From Pantoea sp. Aalb (lineage in GTDB: Bacteria > Pseudomonadota > Gammaproteobacteria > Enterobacterales > Enterobacteriaceae): a stretch of 64,000 nt of DNA. The DNA lies in NCBI RefSeq assembly GCF_009829985.1, contig NZ_SZZU01000004.1, positions 26,728 through 90,727 of the forward strand, in the 5' to 3' direction. Every line of letters begins with the position of its first letter. Position 1 is the first letter of the stretch. The translations under genes were made by a program, and so were the position numbers. Shown here in pieces: positions 19,438-29,621 of the stretch. Under the pieces are notes generated by a model, which searched no databases, had not been told where the DNA came from, and saw only the letters and a list, made by a program, of their open reading frames with translations.

Positions 19438-21045
19438 TTGTATCTGTTTGAAAGCCTTAATAAAATTACAAAAATATATTTATCAGATGAGCAAATTTAT
19501 TGCCTTAACCAAGCTTATATTGTTGCATGTAATGCACATAAAGGTCAAAAGCGCTCCAGTGGTGAACCATATATTACTCATCCTATTGCTGTTGCTTGTA
19601 TTTTAGCTAAAATGAAACTCGACTATGAAACATTAATGGGTGCTTTACTCCATGATGTTATCGAAGATACGTCGACTACATATCAAGATATAGAGAATCT
19701 ATTTGGTAAAAATGTTGCTAAGCTAGTAGAAGGAGTATCTAAATTAGATAAAATACATTTTCGTGATAAACAAGAAGAACAAGTTGAAAATTTTCGTAAA
19801 ATGATTATTGCAATGGTAAAAGATATACGCGTAATTTTTATTAAGCTCGCTGATCGAACACATAATATGCGAACTCTAAGTGCTTTAAGACCAGATAAAA
19901 AACGACGAATAGCTTTAGAAACCTTAGAAATTTATAGTCCTTTAGCTCAACGTCTTGGTATTCGTCACTTAAAAATTGAATTAGAAGAACTTAGTTTCGA
20001 AACACTTTATCCTACTCGTTTTCGTGTAATTCAAGAAGTTGTAAAAACTGTACGTGAAAATCGTAAAGAAATTATCAGAAAGATTACTACTGAAATTGAT
20101 AATTGCTTACAAGAAACCGGTATTACTTGCCGTGTAAGTGGTCGAAAGAAACATCTTTATTCAATCTATCGTAAGATGCATTTAAAAGAACAACGTTTAA
20201 ATTCAATTAGGGATATTTATTCTTTTTATATTATAATTATAGTACAAGATCTTGATACTTGTTATCGAGTATTAGGTCAAATGCATGGTCTTTACAAACC
20301 GCGCCCTGGTCGAGTAAAAGATTATATTGCCATTCCTAAAACTAATGGATATCAATCACTTCACACTTCTATGATTGGTCCATATGGAATACCAGTTGAA
20401 ATACAAATTCGAACTGAAGATATGGACCATATGGCAGAAATGGGTGTAGCAGCACATTGGAGCCATAAAAAGGATACAAGTATACAAATTCGCGCACAAC
20501 GTTGGCTTCAAAGCTTATTAGAGCTCCAACAAAATGCTGATAACTCTTTTGAATTTATTGAAAATGTTAAATCTGATCTTATTTTAGATGAAATATATGT
20601 ATTTACACCGAAAGGGCATATTATTGAACTTCCTGCTGGTGCTACGCCAGTAGATTTTGCTTATGCAGTACATACTGATATAGGACATACCTGCATTGGA
20701 GTACGTGTAGATTGCGAATATTATCCATTATCTAAACCACTTATAACAGGCCAAACTATTGAAATAATTACTTCATTAGATGCATATCCTAATGAATCTT
20801 GGCTAAATTTTGTAGTTAGTTCCAAAGCAAAATCTAAAATTCGTCAACTAACAAAAAATTTTAAATATGAGAAAAAATCATTAAATTTAAGAAGTCGCTT
20901 ATTATTAAAGAACCAATTAAATAATAGTGATAAGTCTAATAATAAAAAAATTAATAATACTACTGATAATAAAATTAAAAAAGAGTTAAATTGGATAAAA
21001 AGTAATTTATACGAAAGATTCCCTTTTAATAATCGATTTAACTAA
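19438..21045 (+). CDS. spoT: SpoT, bifunctional (p)ppGpp synthase/hydrolase, C-terminally truncated
   Basis: The start is TTG at 19438 with AGG seven bases upstream; the N-terminus YLFESLNKI matches E. coli SpoT. The protein is 535 aa against about 702. The hydrolase HD domain is intact (ALLHDVIEDT near residues 68-77), as are the synthetase block (GRVKDYIAIPKTNGYQSLHT near 298-317) and the TGS domain (EIYVFTPKGHIIELPAGATP near 384). The helical domain after about 455 degrades into a Lys/Asn-rich tail, and the zinc-finger and ACT regulatory domains are gone. The enzyme core may still work, with regulation by uncharged tRNA or partners lost. trmH, next in E. coli, is absent. Confidence 0.93.
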   Translation: MYLFESLNKITKIYLSDEQIYCLNQAYIVACNAHKGQKRSSGEPYITHPIAVACILAKMKLDYETLMGALLHDVIEDTSTTYQDIENLFGKNVAKLVEGVSKLDKIHFRDKQEEQVENFRKMIIAMVKDIRVIFIKLADRTHNMRTLSALRPDKKRRIALETLEIYSPLAQRLGIRHLKIELEELSFETLYPTRFRVIQEVVKTVRENRKEIIRKITTEIDNCLQETGITCRVSGRKKHLYSIYRKMHLKEQRLNSIRDIYSFYIIIIVQDLDTCYRVLGQMHGLYKPRPGRVKDYIAIPKTNGYQSLHTSMIGPYGIPVEIQIRTEDMDHMAEMGVAAHWSHKKDTSIQIRAQRWLQSLLELQQNADNSFEFIENVKSDLILDEIYVFTPKGHIIELPAGATPVDFAYAVHTDIGHTCIGVRVDCEYYPLSKPLITGQTIEIITSLDAYPNESWLNFVVSSKAKSKIRQLTKNFKYEKKSLNLRSRLLLKNQLNNSDKSNNKKINNTTDNKIKKELNWIKSNLYERFPFNNRFN

Positions 21046-21590
21046 TATAATACTTATCATTATAATAAAGAATATATAAAACTAAATGGTAATAATTTTC
21101 TGAAAACACATATAATAAATTCTTGATGATTAAAAATAAAGTCCATATACTTATATTTTAAAATTAAAACATTAAGAAATACTTCTTACAACAAAATTTC
21201 TATATATTAATTTAAATAAATTATACAATGTATGCATTATTATTGCAGTTAATATTATAGTTAATAAATAAAATATATTTGTTTCAAATAAGCTCTATTA
21301 TATAGATAATCTAATTATCTTAGATTGTATATGTAATAGGTAAATTTTATCATATTCTAAGGATTAATAATATTTGATTTAACATAGTAGCAATCTATTT
21401 ATTAAAATATAGTCGCAATCTATTTATTAAAATTAAGCAATATTTTTGCTTATAACAAAAAAATTTTATATATTATTAGCATTTTTTTATTATAAAATAA
21501 TTATAAATGAATTATTCAAAATACATGCCTTATGAAAAAGTAATTATATTAACAATTGATTGAAGGATATCTATAAAAAAAAGATAAAAA
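21046..21590. other. A+T-rich spacer with a 19-nt direct repeat
   Basis: No gene is seen; the lost spoT 3' end and trmH map here. A 19-nt sequence beginning GCAATCTATTTATT occurs at 21390-21408 and again at 21415-21433 (25-nt period). It is followed by a short hairpin-like AAGCAA...TTGCTT at 21435-21451. These are likely replication-slippage scars in unconstrained sequence. Confidence 0.6.
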
Positions 21591-23675
21591 ATGATTCCTT
21601 ATCTATTTAATACTATTCCATACAGTATTATTAATAATATTAATAATACTCAAATAAATAAATTAAATAAACTTGGTTTATTAACTATCCAGGATTTACT
21701 TTTACATTTACCATTACGTTATGAAGATCGCACTCAATTTTATCGTATAAATAATCTACTTCCTGGTATTTGGGCAATGGTAGAAGGGAAAGTTATATAT
21801 AGTACAATTATCTTTAGTCATCATCGTCGTATGTTCATTTGTAAAATCAGTGATGGTAGTGATTATTTAACTATGCGATTTTTTAATTTTAATACTAGAA
21901 TTACAAATAGTTTAGTTATTGGTACTAATATTATTGCCTATGGTGAAGTCAAATACAACAAGTACGGAATTGAAATTATTCATCCACATTATTTTATTAA
22001 AAAAAATCAAAAAATTATTAAACTTCAAAAAACACTAACACCAATTTATCCTACTACTGAGGGTATACATCAAAAGACACTCCGTAATTTAATAAATTAC
22101 GCTCTTAAATTACTAGATAATACCTTAATAGATGAATTGTTACCTCCAGAGCTAAGTAGAAAATTAATTAGTTTAAAAGATGCATTACGTATTTTACATC
22201 ATCCACCTAAAAAGTTATCCCTTAGAGATTTAGAATTTGGATATCATCCAGCTCAAAGACGTTTGATTTTAGAAGAATTATTAGCATACAATTTAAATAT
22301 GTTATCTGCACGTGCAAATACACAACGATATCATGCAATACCTATTGCACCACATCATAAACTGATAAATCAATTATTAGCAACGCTGCCATTTTCTCCT
22401 ACTTCTGCACAAAAGAGAGTTATAGAAGAAATTAAACATGATTTATCAAATAATTTTCCAATGATGCGTTTAGTGCAAGGTGATGTAGGCTCAGGAAAAA
22501 CATTAGTTGCAGCAATTGCAGCACTTAACGTAATAACCCATAATAAACAAGTAGTACTTATGGTTCCTACAGAATTACTAGCAGAACAACATGCAAATAA
22601 TTTTCGTCAATGGTTTTCGCCATTAGGCATCGAAGTAGGATGGTTAGCTGGTAAACAAAATATTAAAGAACGTAAAGCTCAACAAGAAGCAATAGCTATC
22701 GGTAAAATTGCTATGATAGTTGGAACACATGCGTTATTCCAAAAACATGTTAAATTTAAAAATATAGCTTTAGTGATCATTGATGAGCAACATCGCTTTG
22801 GTGTCCATCAACGTTTAGCTTTATGGGAAAAAGGTAAAGAAGGGAAATATTATCCACATCAGCTTATAATGACTGCTACACCTATTCCTCGTACTTTAGC
22901 AATGATAACTTATGCTGATCTTGATATTTCAACTATTGATGAAATGCCACCAGGACGGATACCAATCAATACTGTAGCTATTTCAGATCAACGTCGTAGC
23001 GAAATTATTAAACGTATGAAAAAAGTAGTATCTAATGAAAAACGTCAAGCTTATTGGATATGTACATTAATTGAGGAATCTGAACAATTAAGAGCACAAG
23101 CAGCTGAAGTAACATGGAAAAAACTTAAATTAGCACTACCAGATTTGCAAGTAGGATTAATACATGGACGTATGAAATACTTAGAACAACAATCTATTAT
23201 GCATTCTTTTAAAATGAATGAAATACAATTATTAGTTGCTACTACAGTTATTGAAGTTGGTATAGATGTACCAAATGCCAGTTTGATGATTATTGAAAAT
23301 CCTGAACGGTTAGGATTAGCACAATTACATCAACTCCGAGGAAGAGTGGGACGTGGATCATTGACTTCTCATTGTATTTTACTTTATAAATCTCCTCTAA
23401 GCCAAATTGCACAAAAACGTTTGCAGGTACTACGTAATAATAATGATGGTTTTATAATTGCTCAATATGATTTAGAGATTCGTGGACCTGGTGAATTATT
23501 AGGTACAAAACAAACTGGTAATACTAAATTTAAAGTAGCAAATTTATTAAGAGATCAGTCTATACTTGCTGAAGTTCACTCTGCTGCTCGTTATATCCAC
23601 AAGTATTATCCTAAACAAGCTCAGTCCTTAATAGATCGATGGATATCAAAAAAGAAAAATTATCACAATGCTTAA
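21591..23675 (+). CDS. recG: ATP-dependent DNA helicase RecG
   Basis: RecG remodels stalled replication forks and Holliday junctions. The protein is 694 aa (693 in E. coli). It has an N-terminal wedge/OB domain (LGLLTIQDLLLHLPLRYEDRT near residues 28-48), Walker A GDVGSGKTLVA near 301, the DEQH box at IIDEQHRFGVHQR near 399, and helicase motif VI HQLRGRVGRG near 582. It is convergent with typA. In E. coli recG and typA are far apart, so this 3' end borders a rearrangement junction. All helicase motifs are intact. Confidence 0.97.
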   Translation: MIPYLFNTIPYSIINNINNTQINKLNKLGLLTIQDLLLHLPLRYEDRTQFYRINNLLPGIWAMVEGKVIYSTIIFSHHRRMFICKISDGSDYLTMRFFNFNTRITNSLVIGTNIIAYGEVKYNKYGIEIIHPHYFIKKNQKIIKLQKTLTPIYPTTEGIHQKTLRNLINYALKLLDNTLIDELLPPELSRKLISLKDALRILHHPPKKLSLRDLEFGYHPAQRRLILEELLAYNLNMLSARANTQRYHAIPIAPHHKLINQLLATLPFSPTSAQKRVIEEIKHDLSNNFPMMRLVQGDVGSGKTLVAAIAALNVITHNKQVVLMVPTELLAEQHANNFRQWFSPLGIEVGWLAGKQNIKERKAQQEAIAIGKIAMIVGTHALFQKHVKFKNIALVIIDEQHRFGVHQRLALWEKGKEGKYYPHQLIMTATPIPRTLAMITYADLDISTIDEMPPGRIPINTVAISDQRRSEIIKRMKKVVSNEKRQAYWICTLIEESEQLRAQAAEVTWKKLKLALPDLQVGLIHGRMKYLEQQSIMHSFKMNEIQLLVATTVIEVGIDVPNASLMIIENPERLGLAQLHQLRGRVGRGSLTSHCILLYKSPLSQIAQKRLQVLRNNNDGFIIAQYDLEIRGPGELLGTKQTGNTKFKVANLLRDQSILAEVHSAARYIHKYYPKQAQSLIDRWISKKKNYHNA

Positions 23676-23800
23676 AATAACTTATATTGACTAATTTTAA
23701 TATTTTTTATACATATTCTCTTTAAAAATACATATGATTTAATTTTAAAAAAACATTAAAATCATTAAATATCATTTTAAGTTTAAAATGCAATAATATA

Positions 23801-25627
23801 TTATTTTTCAATTTTAGTATGTCGTAATGCTCGTTTACGTTCATTTTCAGTTAAACAACGTTTACGTAAACGAATAGAATATGGTGTAACTTCTACTAAT
23901 TCATCATCCTCAATAAACTCAATTGATTGTTCTAATGTCATTTTTAATGCTGGAATCAATGTTGTGGCTTCATCTGTTCCTGATGCACGCATGTTAGTTA
24001 ATTTCTTACCTGTTAGACAATTTACAGTTAGATCATTAGGGCGATTATGAATACCAATTATTTGACCTTCATAAACTATAGAGCCATGTCCCAGGAATAA
24101 TTTACCACGATTTTGTAAATTAAATAAAGAAAAAGCAACAGCTTTTCCTTGACCGTTAGATATTAATACTCCATTACGACGACGCCATACTTCCTCTAAA
24201 CGTACATCATCGTAATGGCTAAATGTAGAATATAGAAAACCAGTACCAGAAGTCATATTCACGAACTCATTACGAAACCCAATGAGACTACGGCTTGGAA
24301 TTACGTAATCAAGACGTATACGTCCTTTATTATCTGAATAGATATTTCTCATCTCACCTTTACGTTCTCCCATAGCTTGAATAACAAAACCTTGATGTTG
24401 TTTTTCAATATCTATAGTAACATTTTCAAATGGTTCTTGTTTATGACCTTCTAACATTTGAAAAATTACTTTCGGACGTGATACTGCTAATTCATAACCT
24501 TCACGACGCATATTTTCAATAAGAATTGCTAAATGTAACTCACCACGTCCAGAAACACGAAATACATCAGCATCTTTAGTTTCTTCAACATGTAAAGCAA
24601 CATTATGTGACATTTCTTTATTTAAACGCTCTAAAAGTTGGCGAGAAGTAATAAATTTACCTTCTTGTCCACAAAAAGGTGAATCATTAACATTAAAAAG
24701 CATAGTTACTGTTGGTTTATCGATTTTTAATTCTGGCAATGCTTCTGTATGTTGTATATCACATATAGTATCAGAGATATTTAAATGTCCTAAACCAGTA
24801 ATAGCAATAATATCTCCTGCCTCTACATAATCACTTTCAATACGTTCTAAACCAAAATAAGTTAATACTTTACTAATTTTACCATTACGTATTTTACCTT
24901 TACTATCAATAATATTTACCTGTTGATTTGGTTTTAATATACCACGTCTAATACGACCAATGCCAATAATACCAAGATAACTATTATAGTCTAATTGAGA
25001 TATTTGCATTAATAAGGGTGCTTTAATTTTTACCTGTGGTGGAGAAACATAATTAATAATTGCTTGATATAATGGAGTCATATCTTGAGCCATATCAGTA
25101 TAATTAAAACCTGCAATACCGTTAAGTGCAGAAGTATAAATAATTGGAAAATCTAATTGTTCTTCAGTGGCATCGAGGTTAACAAATAGATCAAATACTT
25201 TATTAATAACCCAGTTAGGACGTGCACCTAGACGATCGATTTTATTAATAACTACAATTGGTTTCAATCCATGATTAAAAGCTTTCTGAGTTACGAAACG
25301 AGTTTGAGGCATAGGACCATCTATTGCATCAACAACAAGCAATACAGAATCTACCATTGACATAATACGTTCAACTTCTCCTCCAAAATCAGCATGACCT
25401 GGAGTATCAACAATATTTATACGATAATTATTCCATATAATAGCTGCATTTTTAGCAAGAATGGTAATTCCACGTTCTTTTTCTAGAACATTGAAATCTA
25501 ACATACTATCCATTTCTGGAGTACGAGCATCAAAAATACCAGATTGTTGTAAAAGCTTATTCACTAAAGTCGTCTTACCATGATCAACATGTGCAATGAT
25601 AGCAATGTTACGTAAATTTTCAATCAC
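23801..25627 (-). CDS. typA: Ribosome-associated GTPase TypA/BipA
   Basis: BipA is an EF-G-like GTPase that helps ribosome assembly and stress adaptation. I choose the GTG at 25627, which gives an N-terminus matching E. coli (IENLRNIAIIAHVDHGKTT) and has GAGG nine bases upstream. The product is 608 aa against 607; an in-frame TTG five codons earlier is less likely. G1 AHVDHGKT, the G2 Thr in ERGITI, G3 DTPGH and G4 NKID are all present, followed by the C-terminal BipA domain. It is divergent from glnA as in E. coli. Confidence 0.95.
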   Translation of the reverse strand: MIENLRNIAIIAHVDHGKTTLVNKLLQQSGIFDARTPEMDSMLDFNVLEKERGITILAKNAAIIWNNYRINIVDTPGHADFGGEVERIMSMVDSVLLVVDAIDGPMPQTRFVTQKAFNHGLKPIVVINKIDRLGARPNWVINKVFDLFVNLDATEEQLDFPIIYTSALNGIAGFNYTDMAQDMTPLYQAIINYVSPPQVKIKAPLLMQISQLDYNSYLGIIGIGRIRRGILKPNQQVNIIDSKGKIRNGKISKVLTYFGLERIESDYVEAGDIIAITGLGHLNISDTICDIQHTEALPELKIDKPTVTMLFNVNDSPFCGQEGKFITSRQLLERLNKEMSHNVALHVEETKDADVFRVSGRGELHLAILIENMRREGYELAVSRPKVIFQMLEGHKQEPFENVTIDIEKQHQGFVIQAMGERKGEMRNIYSDNKGRIRLDYVIPSRSLIGFRNEFVNMTSGTGFLYSTFSHYDDVRLEEVWRRRNGVLISNGQGKAVAFSLFNLQNRGKLFLGHGSIVYEGQIIGIHNRPNDLTVNCLTGKKLTNMRASGTDEATTLIPALKMTLEQSIEFIEDDELVEVTPYSIRLRKRCLTENERKRALRHTKIEK

Positions 25628-25979
25628 AGATTTTTGCCTCAAAAAATATTAAATAAATAACAGTATATTTGCATAAATTAAAATAAATACCAAATATGAC
25701 TATGAATATTTAAAGAATTTGATTCTTTGATTCATTGTTTTTAAAGATTGTATTCTTATACAAATTTTAATTTTGAATATATTTATTATTTTATTAAAAT
25801 TTAACATTAATTTTACTTTATCATGTTTAAATAAAGAAACGCACTGTAAAAGTGAATTAGTTAATGTATTTTAGATCTTTTAGTTATACATACAATCTTA
25901 TTAATAATTATGACGTATTTTAAACAACGTAATTATCTTATTATTATAAAGACAAATTATTATTTTAGGAAGGTTACTT
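25628..25979. other. Divergent typA-glnA regulatory region
   Basis: This ~350-nt region should carry both promoters. GlnA has GGAAGG seven bases before its ATG. I looked for the sigma-54 consensus (TGGCA-N7-TTGC) upstream of glnA and saw none. One degenerate NtrC-type dyad is described separately. Confidence 0.5.
25840..25856. promoter_or_regulatory. Degenerate NtrC-binding-site-like dyad upstream of glnA
   Basis: The 17-base CGCACT-GTAAA-AGTGAA matches the layout TGCACC-N5-GGTGCA at 8 of 12 arm positions, with exact spacing. It lies about 125-140 nt upstream of the glnA start, where enhancer sites occur in E. coli. It stands out from surrounding A+T sequence by its GCAC/GTG arms. Without a visible sigma-54 promoter this could be a relic. 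Confidence 0.3.
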
Positions 25980-27389
25980 ATGCTTGCTGAAGACATTCTG
26001 TTAATGATCAAAGAAAAAGAAATTAAATTTATTGACTTACGTTTTACTGATACTAAAGGGAAAGAACATCATGTGAGTATCCCTACACATCAGATTAATT
26101 CTATTTTTTTTCAAGAAGGCAAAATGTTTGATGGCTCATCTGTAAATGGATGGAAAGGCATTAACGAATCTGACATGATATTAATGCCAGATACAACTAC
26201 TGCAATCATAGATCCTTTTTTCGAACATCCAACATTAATAATTCGATGTGATATTTTAGAACCAAATACTATGCAAGGTTATCAACGTGATCCTCGTTCT
26301 ATTGCTAAACGTGCAGAACAATTTTTAATTCTTTCCGGTATTGCTGATACTATATTATTTGGACCTGAACCTGAATTTTTTTTATTTGATGATATACGTT
26401 TTAGCTCTTCATTTTCAGGCTCACATGTTAATATTGATGATATCGAAGCATGTTGGAATACCGGTAAAAAATATGAAGGTGGTAATAAAGGGCATCGTCC
26501 TACACTAAAAGGTGGTTATTTTCCAGTGCCGCCGGTTGATTCTTCACAAAATATTCGTTCTGCTATGTGTTTAACTATGGAGAAAATGGGTCTAATAATT
26601 GAAGCACATCATCATGAAGTAGCTACTGCCGGTCAGAATGAAATAGCGATTCGGTTTAATACTATAACTAAAAAAGCTGATGAAATTCAAATATATAAAT
26701 ATGTTGTACATAATATTGCTCACGCATATGGGAAGACTGCAACTTTTATGCCGAAACCAATATTTGGGGATAATGGTTCTGGAATGCACTGCCATATGTC
26801 TCTATTTAAAAACAATATAAATTTATTCTCTGGTGATCAATATAGTGGTTTATCTAAAATTGCATTATTCTATATTGGTGGTATTATTAAGCATGCTAAA
26901 GCAATTAATGCTTTAACAAATCCAACTACGAACTCTTATAAACGTCTAGTACCTGGTTACGAAGCTCCAGTCATGTTAGCTTATTCAGCACGTAATCGCT
27001 CTGCTTCAATTCGTATTCCAATTGTAGGCAACCCTAAAGCACGTCGTATTGAAGTACGTTTTCCAGATCCATCTGCAAATCCATACTTAGCTTTTGCTGC
27101 TCTACTTATGGCTGGAATAGATGGTATAATTAATAAAATCCATCCTGGCGATGCTATGGATAAAAATCTATACAATCTACCACCACAGGAAGAAGTAAAT
27201 ATTGCTAAAGTTGCATCTTCTTTAGAAGATGCATTAAATGAACTAAATAAGAACCGTGATTTTTTAATGCGTGGTAATGTATTTACTGATAATACTATAG
27301 ATGCTTATATTACACTTCTTAAATCAGATATTGATCGCATAAATATGACACCACATCCTGTCGAATTTGAAATGTATTATAGCGTTTAA
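25980..27389 (+). CDS. glnA: Glutamine synthetase type I
   Basis: GlnA makes glutamine from glutamate, ammonia and ATP, the main nitrogen-assimilation step. The protein is 469 aa, as in E. coli. Landmarks are [12 protein letters not shown] (about residues 50-61), the metal-binding GPEPEFF near 127, [13 protein letters not shown] near 209 and the ATP-site region [20 protein letters not shown] near 304. The adenylylation Tyr is kept in KNLYNLPP near 398, so GlnE control remains possible. ntrB, which follows in E. coli, is missing; ntrC follows after 700 nt. Retention suggests the symbiont fixes ammonia into amino acids. Confidence 0.97.
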   Translation: MLAEDILLMIKEKEIKFIDLRFTDTKGKEHHVSIPTHQINSIFFQEGKMFDGSSVNGWKGINESDMILMPDTTTAIIDPFFEHPTLIIRCDILEPNTMQGYQRDPRSIAKRAEQFLILSGIADTILFGPEPEFFLFDDIRFSSSFSGSHVNIDDIEACWNTGKKYEGGNKGHRPTLKGGYFPVPPVDSSQNIRSAMCLTMEKMGLIIEAHHHEVATAGQNEIAIRFNTITKKADEIQIYKYVVHNIAHAYGKTATFMPKPIFGDNGSGMHCHMSLFKNNINLFSGDQYSGLSKIALFYIGGIIKHAKAINALTNPTTNSYKRLVPGYEAPVMLAYSARNRSASIRIPIVGNPKARRIEVRFPDPSANPYLAFAALLMAGIDGIINKIHPGDAMDKNLYNLPPQEEVNIAKVASSLEDALNELNKNRDFLMRGNVFTDNTIDAYITLLKSDIDRINMTPHPVEFEMYYSV

Positions 27390-28093
27390 TATTTAATTAT
27401 TATTTTTATGATTTTAAACTACAGCAAAGAGTTGATTTATTTTCAATAATATTATATTAATTTATATATCAAAATGATATAGCTAGTGAGTATATAAAAG
27501 TATAAACTACTAAATATTTTCTATAACCATAAAAGGTTAGCTCATCCTAGTGATGAGCTTTTTCTATATAATGTAATAATATAATTATTTTGATAATTTC
27601 AAATTAAACAAAATACAAAAAAAATCTTAAATTGAGTTAATGAAGTTTAAAAAATAATTATTTTAAATCAAACAAAATATATGAAAATATGTTATGTAAG
27701 TTACGTATTTATTGCGATTATTATCAGAGTATTAATTCTATTTCTTAAATATAAAAGACATAATTGTTACTGTTTTATATAAAATATTTTATTAATAAAA
27801 TCATGTAATAATAATTATTATATATATTAGTTATTATATATATTAGTAAGTAACTTATAGTAAGTAACTTAAAAAATATTAATATCAACTATAGTAATTT
27901 ACTTATGAAGAATTATATTGATAGTAAATAAAAAAAAAAAAAAAATATATAATACCTATATTTAAGTACATGCATTTCATTCAATCTCCTATAACTTATA
28001 TTATATCATTTAAAAGAATAATATTCTACACTTAACAGTAAGCTAAAAAACTTTAATGAGCTTTTATTTCATCTATGAATCATTGAGGGGTCT
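27390..28093. other. Spacer where ntrB (glnL) has been lost, with tandem duplications
   Basis: About 700 nt without a gene. The ntrB histidine-kinase gene normally here is gone and no fragment is readable. Besides the hairpin at 27539-27563 it contains two adjacent tandem duplications: a ~16-nt TTATTATATATATTAG unit repeated at about 27818-27846, and a TAGTAAGTAACTTA unit repeated at about 27845-27870. A homopolymer of 16 A lies at 27930-27945. Confidence 0.6.
27539..27563. terminator. Rho-independent terminator downstream of glnA
   Basis: The stem is AGCTCATC / GATGAGCT (arms 27539-27546 and 27552-27559) with a 5-nt loop, running into TTTTT at 27559-27563. An A tract upstream (AAAAGG at 27531-27536) might let it work on both strands. 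It is one of few G+C-containing hairpins in the spacer and lies 150 nt after the glnA stop, so it probably ends the glnA transcript. Confidence 0.75.
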
Positions 28094-29518
28094 ATGCAAC
28101 GAGGAATAGTCTGGATTGTAGATGACGATAATTCCATTTGTTTAATTCTTAATCAAGCACTTACCAAAACTGGTATTAATTGTTTCACTTTTAATTATCG
28201 CTACAACATATTAGATATTATTTCTAGTAAAAAACCAAATGTTATCTTATTAGATGTTTGTATGCCAAATATGCTTGGAATATCGCTATTAAAACAACTT
28301 AAACAATATTACCCACTGATTCCGGTAATTATTATGAGCGCATATTCAGATTTATATGTTGTTGTAAATAGTTATCAACAAGGTGCTTTTGATTATTTAT
28401 CTAAACCACTTGATATTGATAAAACAGTAATATTAATTAATCGTGCTATTAGTTACTATCAGGAACAAAAACAATCACCTAATCATAAATTGATAAAGAT
28501 CCCCACAAAAGCTATTATTGGGACAGCACCATCAATGCAGGATGTATTTCGTATTATTGGTCGTTTATCAAGGTCGTCAATAAGTGTTTTAATCAACGGA
28601 GAATCTGGTACAGGAAAAGAACTCATAGCTCATGCTTTACATCATTATAGTCCACGAACTAAGAAACCATTTATTGCTATTAATATGGCAGCAATTCCAA
28701 AAGATCTTATCGAAGCTGAGCTTTTTGGTCATGAAAAAGGTGCTTTTACTGGTGCAAGTCAAATTCGCCAAGGTCGATTTGAACAAGCTAACGGGGGTAC
28801 ATTATTTCTTGATGAGATTGGTGATATGCCTATTAATGTACAAACTCGTCTACTACGAGTGTTAACTGATGGTAAAATATATCGTATTGGTAGTTATGGT
28901 TTTATAAAAGTTGATGTACGTATTATTGCTGCAACTCACCAAAATCTTTATCATCATGTACAAAAAAGTAAATTTCGTGAAGATCTTTTTTACCGTCTTA
29001 ATGTTATCAGAATTCATTTACCACCATTACGAGAAAGACGTGAAGATATTCCATATTTAGCACGTTATTTTCTAGAGAGAGCTGCTAACGAGTTAAATAT
29101 TCAAACAAAATTTCTCCATATAGAAACAGAAGCTATATTAACTCAGTTGAATTGGCCTGGTAATGTTCGCCAGTTAGAAAATATTTGCCGTTGGATTACA
29201 GTTATGGTAGCAGATAAAAAAGTATTAATACAAGATCTTCCTACTGAAGAGCTATTTGAATTAAAACCTATTAATAAATTTATACAATCTTTACCAACCC
29301 TATCAAGTCACTGGATTAAATTATTAGCTCAATGGGCAGACTATTCAATGCAATCTGGCCATCAAAATTTGATGTCACAGGCTCAATCAGAAATAGAACG
29401 TACATTGCTCACTACTGCATTAATGTATACTCATGGACATAAACAAAAAGCTGCACGAATAATTGGATGGGGACGAAATACTTTAACACGTAAATTAAAA
29501 GAATTAGGAATAAAGTAA
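28094..29518 (+). CDS. glnG: Nitrogen regulator NtrC (NR-I), sigma-54-dependent activator
   Basis: The protein is 474 aa (469 in E. coli). The receiver domain keeps the phospho-acceptor Asp in LLDVCMPN (near residue 55) and the Lys of SKPLDID. The AAA+ domain has Walker A GESGTGKE near 170, GAFTGA near 217 (sigma-54 contact) and Walker B GGTLFLDEIGD near 234. The C-terminal Fis-type HTH is AARIIGWGRNTLTRKLKELG. GAGGGG precedes the ATG. Its kinase partner NtrB is not adjacent, so phosphorylation must come from a distant kinase or small phosphodonors, unless NtrC is constitutive. Whether rpoN is retained cannot be seen here. Confidence 0.96.
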   Translation: MQRGIVWIVDDDNSICLILNQALTKTGINCFTFNYRYNILDIISSKKPNVILLDVCMPNMLGISLLKQLKQYYPLIPVIIMSAYSDLYVVVNSYQQGAFDYLSKPLDIDKTVILINRAISYYQEQKQSPNHKLIKIPTKAIIGTAPSMQDVFRIIGRLSRSSISVLINGESGTGKELIAHALHHYSPRTKKPFIAINMAAIPKDLIEAELFGHEKGAFTGASQIRQGRFEQANGGTLFLDEIGDMPINVQTRLLRVLTDGKIYRIGSYGFIKVDVRIIAATHQNLYHHVQKSKFREDLFYRLNVIRIHLPPLRERREDIPYLARYFLERAANELNIQTKFLHIETEAILTQLNWPGNVRQLENICRWITVMVADKKVLIQDLPTEELFELKPINKFIQSLPTLSSHWIKLLAQWADYSMQSGHQNLMSQAQSEIERTLLTTALMYTHGHKQKAARIIGWGRNTLTRKLKELGIK

Positions 29519-29621
29519 TGGTAATATAAAAAATATCAAAATTCAATTTTTATTGAATACAACATTTATTATAAAATTTATAAAAAAATTTAAAATTAAT
29601 AATTTTTACTAGGGTTTAATT

